Positions 11,346-21,651 of a stretch of DNA of 29,971 nucleotides are shown in pieces. The translations under genes and the position numbers were made by a program. A model generated the notes under the pieces. That model was not told the DNA's origin. It searched no databases and saw only the letters and a program-made list of their open reading frames with translations. How positions within the stretch are numbered: the first letter of the stretch is position 1; each line of letters starts with the position of its first letter. Source of the stretch: Acanthaster planci (lineage: Eukaryota; Echinodermata; Asteroidea; Valvatida; Acanthasteridae); contig NW_019091379.1 in the NCBI RefSeq assembly GCF_001949145.1, forward strand, positions 258,514 through 288,484. Direction: 5' to 3'.

Positions 11346-13308
11346 TGGCAGAGATGAGATTGATCAATAAATAGCTAAAAACAGCGGAGAAAACACAGAA
11401 CTAAACTGTGAAAACCTCCAATACCTTTGTATACAGCTAGTGAGGAAAACAAAGCTGAAATCCAAAACAAAAAAGCTGAAATCAATTAAAAAGCTGCCAA
11501 ATCTCACCCCCGCAATGGAAAGCAAGTCAGCTCACAAACCAAATTGTTCAAAGAAATTAAATGGAGTCCACAAATTAAGTTGCCTGGACAAAATACATAG
11601 GTTTATTTAGTGTATAATAAATTGACAATTTCTGTACAAACTTGAAGTAGCCAGCAATCCGTTACCACAATAAGATTAATACGTATACTTACTTTCATAG
11701 TACTAATTGCTTTGACAACTTAACACCACAGATACATATTCAGTACTGCCATAAAGATAGACCAAGCGATAGAAAAGAGAAAAAAAGCAGTCTACTACCT
11801 GGACTTTGAATATTTCTGTGGGTGGCATACTGAACGACAACTATTTGGCTCAAATTTACATCTGAAATAAACAACTGGGTGGGATTAATCACATGAACTC
11901 AATATGATACATATCATGACAAGGCACATGCTACGATAATTTTATCAAGAGTCATTAATTTGTGATGCTTTTTGTGATGGTTGCCACCTGGTATTAAGAT
12001 GACTTTGTAGCCTACTTTTTGCCAAAATTATGGTCACTGAAAGTTTTCTACAGTTGATTTTTGCAACTGTTGAGATGCCTATTGTAAGACCAAACAAAAC
12101 TGTTCCCTACTCGGGAAAGAATTACTAACTGCCCGCCACCATTTTAAATAGCAGAGCAACCCACATGTACAAGCAATTTGTTTTATTATTAGATCTAATT
12201 CTAATTCTTACAAATATTCAAACTCTTTGGTCACAACTGATGGTCCTAGGTAAAATGTTGAAAGCTTTAAGCGGCAACTCAAAGACAAATGAGCACTATT
12301 CTGAGGTCTTATCTAACGCATGTATTAATGCGGACAAGGGTCCAAAACCACCTTTTCTGGATGGGGGGTGAAGACTTGTGGGTGAGGGAGGTAATGGACG
12401 CATTTTCTCTAATGGCCCTTCTGAGAGGTGAGGCTACATTTTGGGGCTCTTCGCATGCTCTTTAGAAAGAACGAAAATGAAATACACCTCACGTTTTGCC
12501 CTACGAGGAGAATATTTTCACTTAAAAAGTTTTTTTTTCTGAACACTTGTTTGTACGTTTAAGGTTCTTAGTTCCACACATGTGTTGGATCTATTGAAAG
12601 GCAAACATGCAACACGCACCAGCTGTTTTGTAAATGCTGAACATTCTGTAAGCAGTTCATGTACACACAAATCCAACTTCTTCACGTGTACACAAATCAA
12701 TCCTACATTTTTTTAATCCAAACATGAACATCAGAATACTCAGGGATGGATATTCTGTCTCCTTCATTTAAAAAAAAAACATTTTTTTTTAAAGCTATGA
12801 TGTTTTAACCAAGATAGAAAGAATGGTTGTGAATATTTTCTACAAGTCAGAGAGGGGGCTTTGCCAGGGATACCATATTCACGTTTTGGACCTTTATTTC
12901 AAAGTTTGATCTATCCACTCAACTAACTGTTTCCTACATATTTTGTCTCTTTGCCATTTCACACCGGGGATATATCAAGGAACAGTCATGGCTTCCCAAA
13001 TGATACAAATGAAGACACAATCCTGCCACTTCTTCCTTTCCCTGAAGTGCCCTGATTTAATGTTCCTGTTAACCCTGAATTGGTAATTAAAAGAAGGGAA
13101 CACTGATCTAGTGAAACACTGTGAGATGCCAAAAAAAATGCAACTTCAAAAAGCCATGGTGCTGCCGTCTGATTAACCCTAACCCCCAGCGTGTATGTAA
13201 CATCATATTTTGAAATAAAGGATTTGGTACAGTTAGGGCTAGACTTTACATGAAATAAAAGAATTTGGACCCAGAGGAACAAAGCTCTGAACGATAAATA
13301 TTCTAAAG

Positions 13309-13679
13309 CCGTGTTCCCACCTGACTTGTTCTTCCTTGCCTGCGCAGAAACATTACCATGATTGCCTGCAGCATGCATCTTTTGGCTCTTTCCATTTGGA
13401 CCCATATACAAAAAATTCTGGACTGGTAATGCCCTTAATCAGCTTACAGAGATCACTGAATCCACTAGCGGCCATTTTACCGAGCCGAATACAAAACTTG
13501 CCCGGCAATGCCCGCCTTAGTTCTCCCTGGCGTCAGTTGAAGCGAGCCAACCTGCGCATTTGTATTCGGCTCGGTGAAATGGCTGCTGGTTGGCTTCTAT
13601 TTCATACAAAGGCGTTGCAGGTCCTGGTTTTTTACATACGTCCGTGTTTGGACCCCAAAAAAGTCCAATGGGAACACGG
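13309..13679. mobile_element. Foldback/MITE-like element with nested inverted repeats
   Basis: The outer ends are CCGTGTTCCCA (13309-13319) and TGGGAACACGG (13669-13679), a perfect 11-base inverted repeat. Inside is a second pair: 13467-13495 and 13559-13587, 29 bases each, sharing CCGAGCCGAATACAAA, with three mismatches by eye. No coding sequence or clear target duplication seen. GTTCCCA-type ends recall hAT elements, but that is only a resemblance. Confidence 0.5.
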
Positions 13680-14213
13680 ATTGACTGTAAAAAAATATTT
13701 ATAAGAGGGAGCTACAAGTGAAACTTGAGAACAAATGAGCAGGTCAAGTTGAAAAGGGGTTGCAAATATCAGGAAGATGAAATTCAACACTCATGCACAG
13801 CATGTGGACAACTCATGCATGAATACGTTCAATACCTATAATAAGTTGATGACCAGAATTAGATGCCATTATACATGCATGGACTGCATTGGAACAAACG
13901 CCTTGCAGGTCCTTTCGTCTAATAGCAAGTTATGCCTTGCCAAAATGCACGTACGCCTCAAGTTTAAAAACACCTGCATGAGTGGCGCAACACTGCAGTA
14001 ACGGCATTGCCTCCGATCAATCTTTACTTCCAACGGCTTTCCTGACTACAGGAACCTTGAGTGCATGACACATGTATGTCTCATTATGCACACTATATGG
14101 TGACCTAAATGACATAAAATAATAAACTATTCAGAGTAGTGGTACCGTCACACCCCTAAATGTCAAGAGAATGGAAATTCTACCCCTGCTTTGGACCGAA
14201 TCGCTGAGTTTTA

Positions 14214-14336
14214 CTAGTCATCGGGTTCATATTTCCGTAGTCGTGACCTCAAGTCCTTGATCTGATCATTCTTCTTAGAAAGCATGGACTTGAGGTTCTT
14301 GTAGGCCCCAGTCTGGCTAAACTTCTTCTCCAACTC
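14214..14336 (-). CDS. LZTFL1: LZTFL1 exon 8 with stop codon
   Basis: The acceptor TTCCCATTCAG ends at 14337. It encodes ELEKKFSQTGAYKNLK and SKKNDQIKDLRSRLRKYEPDD, then TAG at 14216-14214. It is nearly identical in pattern to the human C-terminus ending YEPED. No AATAAA was found close downstream on the minus strand, so the 3' UTR end is not placed. Confidence 0.97.
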   Translation of the reverse strand, partial: ELEKKFSQTGAYKNLKSMLSKKNDQIKDLRSRLRKYEPDD

Positions 14337-17300
14337 CTGAATGGGAAACATGATATTTTGAAATTAAAAAATAAAAAAAGGAGTACCAAGGCCCTTCCAC
14401 ACACCTCAAAAAATCAAAAACAGGAACCAAAAGATAATGCCAAATTAACGACTGCGTGTCAAGGTTGAGAGAACTAAATGCACTGGAGGGAAAAGAATAC
14501 CCAAAAATAATGAACCACAACTAAGACCTTTATCATGTTTGTATGTTAAATCTAATGCCATGGGCAATAGTGCTAGATGTAAGGGCTTAATTGAGACAGC
14601 CAATGGAATCACACAGCCAAGGTTTATGGGCAAGTAGTTATTCAAACTGTGTGTTTGCACAGTGAGATTTAATCTCATTCCCTTTGGGATGACAAAATCA
14701 CTGCATCTCTTTAAAATAAATAAAAGCCAGTACCGATAATTTTAAACAAAATTTCTTGTCATGAAGTAAACAAATAATTTAAAACATTTGAATTCACAAC
14801 TGTTCCCCAGTGCATCGGGGAGCCATGTTATAATTTTCCTTTTGAATGCATAGACAATGTTTCTCCAGTTTGCATCACATTTGAACTTACATGTACATGC
14901 ACAGGTTCCAAATGATGCACATAGTGAACCAGAGTGTTTGCTGCCACCAAGCATCTCAATGTCTCCCACTGTAAAGTACTGATTTCATTTGCCGTAGTAC
15001 CCACAAGTTGAAACATGTACATGTACACTTAACTCCTGTGGTTACCCCAAGGTGGCATAAGTCAAATATTGGAAGGTGGATGCTCAGTTTGGAGTGCAGA
15101 ATTTACTCTTTGCACGCTGCCGCCATAGGCACGCAGAGCCTCGATCTGGTAGCTTGTACAATCGTGTCAGAATCGCGTCAACGCAGCTTTTTGAAAATAT
15201 TGCCCAATCGCATGGTATAAGAACTAATGCAGCACGTGCAAAATGACAAAGCAACATCACGCTAATCGCTGAACCAGCTATATTTAGTGTGTAAAGCTGC
15301 CGGGTCGGGGCTCTGCATGCCTATGGTGGCAGCGTGCAAAGAGCAAATTGGTGTCTTGCCTTTTCGGTCATTTCCAGTTGTGCTTTCATCTCCAGTAGCT
15401 TGTGTTTGGTTTGAACAAGGTCACCCTCCAGGCTATCGGCCTTCTGGGAACTCATCTTGAGATTCTGTGCAGCAGTGAGCCAGATACTATTAGGTTCTGA
15501 ACTGTGAATAACAGTTTAAACAGTATAGTATTTCCAGAGTGGCAAGTTAAATATTTTTTGATTGATATAACCATTTCAATTAATTACAAAGCTGCATTTG
15601 TTACACAATAATATTCACATAAGGTTTAACCAACAATAGCAAAGTGGGTCATCTAAATATCCTTATCAAGAATTTGTTTTGATGAACAACAGGTCATTTA
15701 GATTTCAAAGCAGACTCATCTTTCTTGCCACTTGATTAAAACAATAAAATGTGTGAGTGGACACATAGCACTTGAAAACATAACGAGACTTTCGATTAAT
15801 CAAGTAAGAATGTATGGATGAATCCATCAATGGATTTAATAACAGAGTGACTGAATAACGCTCACTTATTAAGTATCTTTAACCTTGACATTAAAGACAT
15901 CCAAGACTCTAACTTGCAGGTTGTATCTCAAACACAGCACGCGTACGCAATGGCCTCACCACAAGTTGAAATGTGTTTAGAAAACTAACCAAAGAGGAGA
16001 CAGGGCAGGACAGTTTTGGAAAAGCTGAGTGATGGAGAAGCTTTACGTCTGGGATTTATTTATTGAAGACAATCAGAGTTTCATGGATATCGCTTCTCAT
16101 TAAAGAAATAGGTACCCTCTCCCAATACAACCTGTCTGGCTAAGTTACATGTAAAGTTTTGCTTTTAAGAAAGGAAGGACGGAGGCCTTTTTCCTTTTTA
16201 CAGAAAGTAGAGTTGAACCTCATTAATAGGACACTGTTAATACAACATTTTCCTCATAAAAGGGAAACTTTAAGGTCCCAATCCTTTGTTCTTCATTGTT
16301 TTTATTCCTCGTAACACAAGGCTCTTGTTTTAACAAAGTAACCTGCAAAGTCTGAAGGACCTCTCATTGGTGAGGTTTGATTGTGCAAGACTGTACAAAA
16401 ACACATCACAAATCCAAAAAATGGAAAGGAAAAAAAATTATTAATTATATATTTTACTTGGCCTGCGACGACACGATCCCCACACAGTTTTTGAGCTGCC
16501 ATACCTTCTCCATTTCTGTCTTGACGGCCGACATCTGGCTCTCCAGCTCGCTCAAGTCGCCCGAATCCTTGACCGGCTTGCGTGATCTGAGGTGGCCCAG
16601 CTCATCCTGGGTGCTGTGGAGGTCAGCCTCCAGGCGAGAGCGTTCTTGCATCGCATCAGTGGCCTGCAACAGTGGAACAAATCTTTGGATTTATTAAGAT
16701 TTACAAACATATTAAAGTTTGTTGCTTGACCTGAGGCATGACACAAGTCGGCCTCAAATCCTTTGTCAAGCCAACCGCAGTCCTGAACACCTACCCTGGA
16801 TTCTACTTGCTTGAGTCGTTCCTTCAGTTTATTGTTCTCCTCGTTCAGTCGTTTGATCTCTGCGTGTAGAAGCTGCTCTCCTTCGCCAGCCATGGGATCC
16901 AGACGTTTCATCTCAAACGTTGGCTTGCCTGTGACCTGTGTTTGTTAATAAAACGCAATTCAAGGTAACAAGAACAGATAATTCTACCATTAAAATTTAA
17001 CCAAAGAGTAACATGAAATTAGAAAAATTCGTAAAAAAATGTCATGTCAACACTAGATGTGCTCAGGGAAGAATGCCCATAATCAGGCCTTTCACACTAG
17101 ACAAATCTTGGAGTTGACGCAGAGTTGAAAACTGGTGACGATTCACACTTGTAAATTTTCAACCCCGCACCAACCCTGCATTAACCCCAAGATTAATTTC
17201 AACCCGGGTTGATATCAACCCTGCTGCGGACCAGGGTTGAGAATTTCCAACCCAGGTTGAAAATTTTTTGTGCTCATTTCCGGGTTGAACTCACCCCGAT

Positions 17301-19772
17301 AAGCTCAGTTTGCAAGAAGCAAGTGTGAAACAACACCGGACTGAGCACAGGGCTGAAAAATCCAATTTTCAACCCAGGGCGGTCATGGGTTTGCCCAGGT
17401 TTGAGTTCAACCTGGGTTGACAGGTTGTAGGCCTCTAGATGTTCCAATATTGCTGCCTTATTTCCTTATGTTGAGTCTTTACATCTTATATGTCTGCGCT
17501 CATTTTCAGACTAACTTCGTGAAAATTGCAAGATCTGCTTTCATGACAATCCACTTTTCTGAGCAGGGTACCGACAAATTTTGCTTTCACTGACAGTGCA
17601 AAAAACAAATGTTGACGCAAAGAATTATGAGTTACTTCGCTTGTTTGGGTAAAGCTGGGATGTCATGGACCAGATTCCCCCCCCCAAAAAAGTCAATGCA
17701 TGGCCAAGAACCGTCACCATCTTAAGACGTTAAAAACCAAAGACAACAAAGCGAATGAACAAAAAATGGCTCTGTTCTACTGATCTACCAATAATCTATC
17801 AATCCATCTCATGCACAACACAGAACACTTACAGCTTTCCCAGAGAATTGGCTTTCCTCAAAATCTGCAATCATTTCAATTAGCTCTCTGGAAGTAAAAA
17901 AAATTAACATAGCACAAGTGAATAACTGGATGAAGAAGAACGGCAGTATTTTTTCAGTCTAGAAACACCAATATGTTAAAGCATCAAATCAGTTAATTAT
18001 TCATTTCAATCTACAAGTAACTGCAAGTTGGTGTTTTGATATTAAAGTAAGGAATACAAACAATTCCAAAATTCAGGGACGTCACGTGAAACATCTCAAT
18101 CTATTCAAGCTTATTAAGTCATCTACACAGCCATCAACCGAAAGCTCTTTTCTCAAAAGTCTCTCTGCCATTCGAGTACTACGCTTCCTCTTGCATGGCT
18201 ATTTGACTTTTCCTCATTTGTGTATGGAATCTCGGCTTTGTTTAACTGATGATTTCTCCCTCGACTGTGGCGGCAACAGTTGGAAAAATTGGTTGGGTAG
18301 TCATTTTCCACAGCAAAGGAAGTTTACTCAAACCTTGTAAGTACGAATTTGGGGATTGCAGAAATAGCACACATTTCTTTGCAAGTGCGAGAATTGTTGG
18401 TTTTTTGTACAAAAGAGTGAATGTAAGAAAGGAATTTTGCAGTTAGCCGAGTCATGATGCTAGGTCTTACAGGGTTTTCCTATTACCTGTTTTCCAATTC
18501 CGATATGTCGGCCATGAGCTTCAAGTGCCATTTCTCGGCTTGCTGGAAGAGCTGACGCAGCAGCAGAACATTGGTGTGAGCTGTGTTGATCAATTCTGAC
18601 TCTACCTCACCCCGGACCACTGCCTCCAAGCCATCTAGCATGTCGTTCACTTCATCAGCAGTGAACGTGTCCTCTGTCAACCTAGGACAAGAGGAAAAAT
18701 CGTCCATGAAAAGATGACACTCAGGGGTTTGATCAGGACTGGGCAAAGCACCGGACTATTAATGTCAGGAACAAGTTCCAATGATTGGACTGGAAACCTA
18801 TAACCAGTACTGTAGTCAAGACCCCACAAGGACATCACAAGACCATCACAAGATGCCACAAGATCTCACAAGACCACACAATACCATCACAAGACCAGCA
18901 CAAGACGTCCATTCAGATTTCAAGCCTCATGCTATTCAAATGAATTACAAGAAAAGCATTCCTTTGTCACGCTTACCTTGTTACTTTTGATTGGTCTGGT
19001 GACTGGTCTTATGACTGATCTTGTAACTGGTCTTATGACTGATCTTGTGACTATTCTTATGACTGGTCTTGTGACTGGTCTTGTGACTGGTCTAGTGACT
19101 GGTCTAGTGACTGGTCTTATGAATGGTCTTGTGACTAGTCTTGTGTCTGGTTTTGTGTTTGGTTTTGTGTTTCGTTTCATGGTGGTCTCCACAACAGCAC
19201 TGCCTTGTAACCTCTACCACTCAAAAATGTTGGGGGGCTGTTTATGGTAGGTAAGCATGTGACCATTACAATTTAGATGTGATCCTCAGAATACAAGAAT
19301 GAAATATTTTAAGAGGAAAAAAGTCCCATTCTTTATTTCATGTTTCAAATTTACTTTTTGTTCTGGAGCGCGCGTTGACAGCTGAGCGAGTCCATCACAA
19401 GGTCAGTCGTAAGTCCTTTAGCAAGCACTATCAGAAAAAGCTGACTGAACAGCGTCAGAGGTGAGCTTAAGTTTTGTAACGGTTCGTTTGAATAGTACTG
19501 GTAGCTTGTGACTTGGTTCAGGACTGGACGACTCATGACAGACTTGACGTGTGACGGACTTGCAGGGATTTGTGATGGACCGGGCTACAGTCCCAATGAA
19601 AACTTGGTCAGGTCTTCTGTCTGGCAGGTCATGAGCCAACATACCTGCTGTCCTTGAGGTCTTGGAAACACCCTTCCACCCCTCGGAGATTCTGGCTGCG
19701 TTTGTAGCGACTGAACCTCATGTAATTGACCAGGGATTCCTGATGGTGGTCGTTCACTCCTAACTGACTGGC
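14214..19772 (-). CDS. LZTFL1: LZTFL1, leucine zipper transcription factor-like 1 (nearly complete)
   Basis: Exons are 19772 (or 19767)-19645, 18681-18487, 17887-17833, 16935-16795, 16663-16505, 15464-15360 and 14336-14214. All phases agree, giving 299 residues from QLGVNDHHQ to the stop, plus two or three residues from an unplaced first exon; human LZTFL1 is 299. Matches to the known protein include NYMRFSRYKR, GCFQDLKDSR, EDTFTADEV, VESELINTAHTNVLLLRQ, AEKW, DISELENR, and near the end ELEKKF and KKNDQIKDLR before YEPDD. The C-terminal half is a long heptad-patterned coiled coil. Known role: a cytoplasmic partner of the BBSome that restrains its entry into cilia and affects Smoothened trafficking; loss causes a Bardet-Biedl syndrome form in humans. 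One intron starts with GC. Confidence 0.96.
15106..15343. mobile_element. Foldback element in LZTFL1 intron 7
   Basis: 15106-15140 and 15309-15343 are inverted copies with two mismatches in 35 bases (CTCTTTGCACGCTGCC at the outer ends). Weaker matching extends inward about 15 more bases. The spacer is about 170 bases and non-coding. It ends 16 bases from the GC splice donor at 15359. Confidence 0.8.
15360..15464 (-). CDS. LZTFL1: LZTFL1 exon 7, ends at a GC donor
   Basis: 105 bases, phase 0. The acceptor GCTGCACAG ends at 15465. It encodes NLKMSSQKADSLEGDLVQTK through AQLEMTEK, aligned with human AKHDLLRVQEQLSMAEK. The human protein continues ELEKKF exactly where exon 8 starts, so the boundary must be AAG at 15360. 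The intron then begins GCAAGA, a non-canonical GC donor; no usable GT lies within the next 30 bases. Confidence 0.92.
15465..16504 (-). other. LZTFL1 intron 6
   Basis: About 1.0 kb of AT-rich intron between exons 6 and 7, with GT-AG ends. No conserved element, RNA gene or repeat array recognised. Confidence 0.7.
16505..16663 (-). CDS. LZTFL1: LZTFL1 exon 6
   Basis: 159 bases, phase 0. The acceptor GTTGCAG ends at 16664; the donor GTATGG begins at 16504. It encodes ATDAMQERSRLEADLHS through DLSELESQMSAVKTEMEK, a coiled-coil segment aligned with human ATNALDEKSKLEKAL and DLSNLENTVAALKSEF. Confidence 0.95.
16795..16935 (-). CDS. LZTFL1: LZTFL1 exon 5
   Basis: 141 bases, phase 0 at both ends. 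The acceptor AAACACAG ends at 16936; the donor GTAGGT begins at 16794. It encodes VTGKPTFEMKRLDP, then the opening of the coiled coil, IKRLNEENNKLKERLKQVE, matching human ILRLQEENEKLKSRLKTIE. Confidence 0.95.
17085..17435. repeat. Palindromic AACCCGGGTT-rich tract in LZTFL1 intron 4
   Basis: Contains many copies of CAACCC, GGGTTGA and the palindrome TCAACCCGGGTTGA on both strands. TTTCACACTAG at about 17090 is opposed by CAAGTGTGAAAC near 17320. It looks like a decayed MITE or a palindromic short-repeat cluster. No coding potential. Confidence 0.5.
17833..17887 (-). CDS. LZTFL1: LZTFL1 exon 4
   Basis: A short 55-base exon: the acceptor TTACTTCCAG ends at 17888 and the donor GTAAGT begins at 17832. 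It encodes ELIEMIADFEESQFSGKA after the Arg shared with exon 3 and corresponds to human ELLEQVAEFEKAEI. Both phases fit. Confidence 0.92.
18487..18681 (-). CDS. LZTFL1: LZTFL1 exon 3
   Basis: 195 bases. The acceptor TGTCCTAG ends at 18682; the donor GTAATA begins at 18486. It encodes the most conserved block, from LTEDTFTADEV through VESELINTAHTNVLLLRQ to DISELEN. The family match is near-verbatim. Confidence 0.97.
18824..18910. repeat. CACAAGACCAT minisatellite, 10-12 bp unit
   Basis: About eight irregular units of CACAAGACCAT in LZTFL1 intron 2. They are the reverse complement of the unit in the array at 18999-19178, so the two arrays face each other and could pair. Confidence 0.8.
18999..19178. 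repeat. 12-bp minisatellite GTGACTGGTCTT, 15 copies
   Basis: Fifteen consecutive 12-base units, consensus GTGACTGGTCTT, with substitutions growing towards the right end (GTGTTTGGTTTT). Because the unit is a multiple of three, it stays open and appears as tetrapeptide repeats in translation (LVTG on plus, RPVT on minus). These frames are not genes. Confidence 0.95.
19645..19772 (-). CDS. LZTFL1: LZTFL1 exon 2
   Basis: Encodes (AS)QLGVNDHHQ, NYMRFSRYKR and GCFQDLKDS, aligning with the human N-terminus MAELGLNEHHQ. Two acceptors are possible: GGCAG before 19772 (phase 0, after a good pyrimidine tract) or GCCAG before 19767 (phase 1). The choice depends on exon 1. The donor GTATGT begins at 19644, phase 2. 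Confidence 0.93.
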
Positions 19773-20813
19773 CTGCCGATGGAAGACAAAGACACAGAAG
19801 AAAAACAAAAGCATTTTAAGATCTTGAGAGGTTGATTCAATATTGCCTAGCTTGCTGGAATGATTTTGATATTGATAATCACACTATAACAGAAAGTGAC
19901 AACACTTCAAAGGAATATGGACAAAAAAGATCCAGTTTTTTCACCAGTTCAACAATCAAGAATAACTTGGTGCAGTAAATGAAGACCAGTGTTGAGACAA
20001 CAACATAGACACTAAAATTTCATGAGCAGTCATGAGAGTAGGCGAGTTTCCGGTGTTTACGGGGGCTTTGACTGTAGGTTCAAGGATAACATGTAGAAGG
20101 GGTCCTTTTGGAGGTGCCTTGGTTTCCAGGAGTTGCTAGCGCCTACAATCGTTTGAACCATTTGCCTTTGACATGAATGCTGACGTGAATGGGCCTACCC
20201 AAGTCGAACCCCACTTAGACAAAACTGACGGCTGTTTCGTGTCACGTCACAGAGAGCAAGCCGCACTACATGTTTAATAATTCACCGCAAGTGGTATTTG
20301 ACTGGACAGGGAACTAGCCAAGGGAGGTGTTGCACATTAGCTGCGACAAAAACGGCCGTAATTTTCCACGAATACTTGGATCAACAGGTGCTCTCGTGGA
20401 TTGAACAAAATTCGTATGTGCTGAAGTCTGGGTGCAAACTAGACAGGCTCTCTGTACAGGCTGCCATCACTTAACCATACAAAGGAGGCTGTGTAATGTG
20501 CAAGTCAGGCCAAAATTCATCCCATGTGGGGAAAATGCCAACTGAAGGCAACATTTTTCCCTCAAAATGAGGGAAAGGGAGTCTTCAGCAAAGAGCAACC
20601 TGGGGGATAGTTAGCCCTGTAAGTAGTGAACATACCGGTGCAATTTCAGCTCATAAAAATCCAGTGGATGTCTAATAATATCCCCGGACATGCCGGATGA
20701 ACTTGACTGAAAGAGAGATTACTATCAATCAGTTCAGGGCCCAGTATCAATGGAGTACACGTAAATGTAGGGCCCTGTTTACAGGCCTAAACCCCACCAC
20801 GCCCACAGCATAC

Positions 20814-21298
20814 TTCCAGAACTGTAAGGTTTATACGAACCTTGCAAATAGCCATGTGCAAACTCCCATAAACACATTTTGTTTGTTTTGATTGTGCCAA
20901 CTTACCCTTCCATCACAGAGTTTGTGCAACCAAATTTCAAACATGCCTTCTTGGTGAAGTTAGACGTCAGATGGGGAGGTTTATTCACCTTATATCTTCA
21001 TTAAAATGGAGAAATTCATGAGCATTTTTCAGAAAATCAACAGCAGGTACTCTCAGTAACTGTCAGCTGTTTGACAGCTCGCCCAATCACAACACAGCTC
21101 CTATCTTTTCGTTTTGTTTTCCTGACCCCATCCAAATGAAAGCTGAGCTATGACTGGTTATCGGAATGGAAGCAAATTGTACTAATCACAGTGTGGCTTT
21201 CATCTGTGGGTGACAACAATCAAAACAACCAAAAATGTGTTTATGGGACTTTGCACAATGCTATCTGTTAGGGTTGTATAAACTTTACAGTTCTGGAA
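20814..21298. repeat. Inverted repeat, arms about 83 bp, spacer about 320 bp
   Basis: 20814-20896 and 21216-21298 are inverted copies at roughly 80% by eye, with shared words TTCCAGAACTGTAA, CCCATAAACACATTTT and GTTTTGATTGT. Because of it, the overlapping open frames on opposite strands show similar peptides (FQNCKVYT, PINTF). I treat those as repeat-derived, not as two related genes. Confidence 0.75.
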
Positions 21299-21420
21299 CA
21301 GAAAAGTACCCACACTCCACAGCACAGTCGTGACTGAGGCATGTGGGAGTAGGGCCTGAACTTCTGAAGTGACTGTTAATTGATTCATGGCAAAATACGA
21401 CACAAAAGATAAATCAGAGT

Positions 21421-21651
21421 AACTATTGAATACAGGGCCACCCCCTAAAATCACTGGATACGATATTGCATTGGATGGGAGTGACTCTGGCATGTCTGGG
21501 GAGAAGCTTAGAAGTCCAAATCGAGTACCCAGTTGGTGGCCACGCGGCTACGATATCGAAAGAGTTCTTGTGAGAACGAAGCAACACAAAATGAATGGAG
21601 ATGGTCGAAAAAAATCTAAGTCCAAACCGAGTGGCCCTGTATTCTATAGTT
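21421..21651. mobile_element. MITE-like element, 21-bp terminal inverted repeats
   Basis: The ends 21421-21441 and 21631-21651 are inverted copies with one mismatch; the core is GAATACAGGGCCAC. Total 231 bases, no transposase. An internal word related to AGTCCAAATCGAG recurs near the right end. CAGGG-type ends resemble hAT elements, but the inverted flanks argue that the terminus is longer. Confidence 0.65.

Larger units (their letters stand above)
4456..14213. other. Intergenic region between the RNF111-like start and the LZTFL1 stop
   Basis: Nearly 10 kb with no supportable exon. Short open frames here are AT-rich chance frames or parts of repeats. It contains many ACATGTAC and TAGGCCTA palindromic words, a 5.9-6.8 kb TIR candidate, the long inverted repeat at 9.0-9.8 kb, the CCAGCC-rich tract at 10.9-11.3 kb and the foldback element at 13.3-13.7 kb. 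The RNF111-like promoter should lie in its left part and the LZTFL1 3' UTR in its right part. I could not fix a TATA box or a poly(A) site. Confidence 0.6.

Noticed and set aside
11099-11374. 91-codon plus frame, Gln/Pro/Ala/Thr rich
   Set aside because: Lies in the degenerate CCAGCC tract; composition explains it and no conserved block is present.
18932-19250. Tetrapeptide-repeat open frames on both strands (RPVT and LVTG repeats)
   Set aside because: They are translations of a 12-bp minisatellite within an LZTFL1 intron.
20697-21493. Opposite-strand frames with similar peptides (FQNCKVYT)
   Set aside because: The similarity is explained by the inverted repeat 20814-20896 / 21216-21298, not by two related genes.
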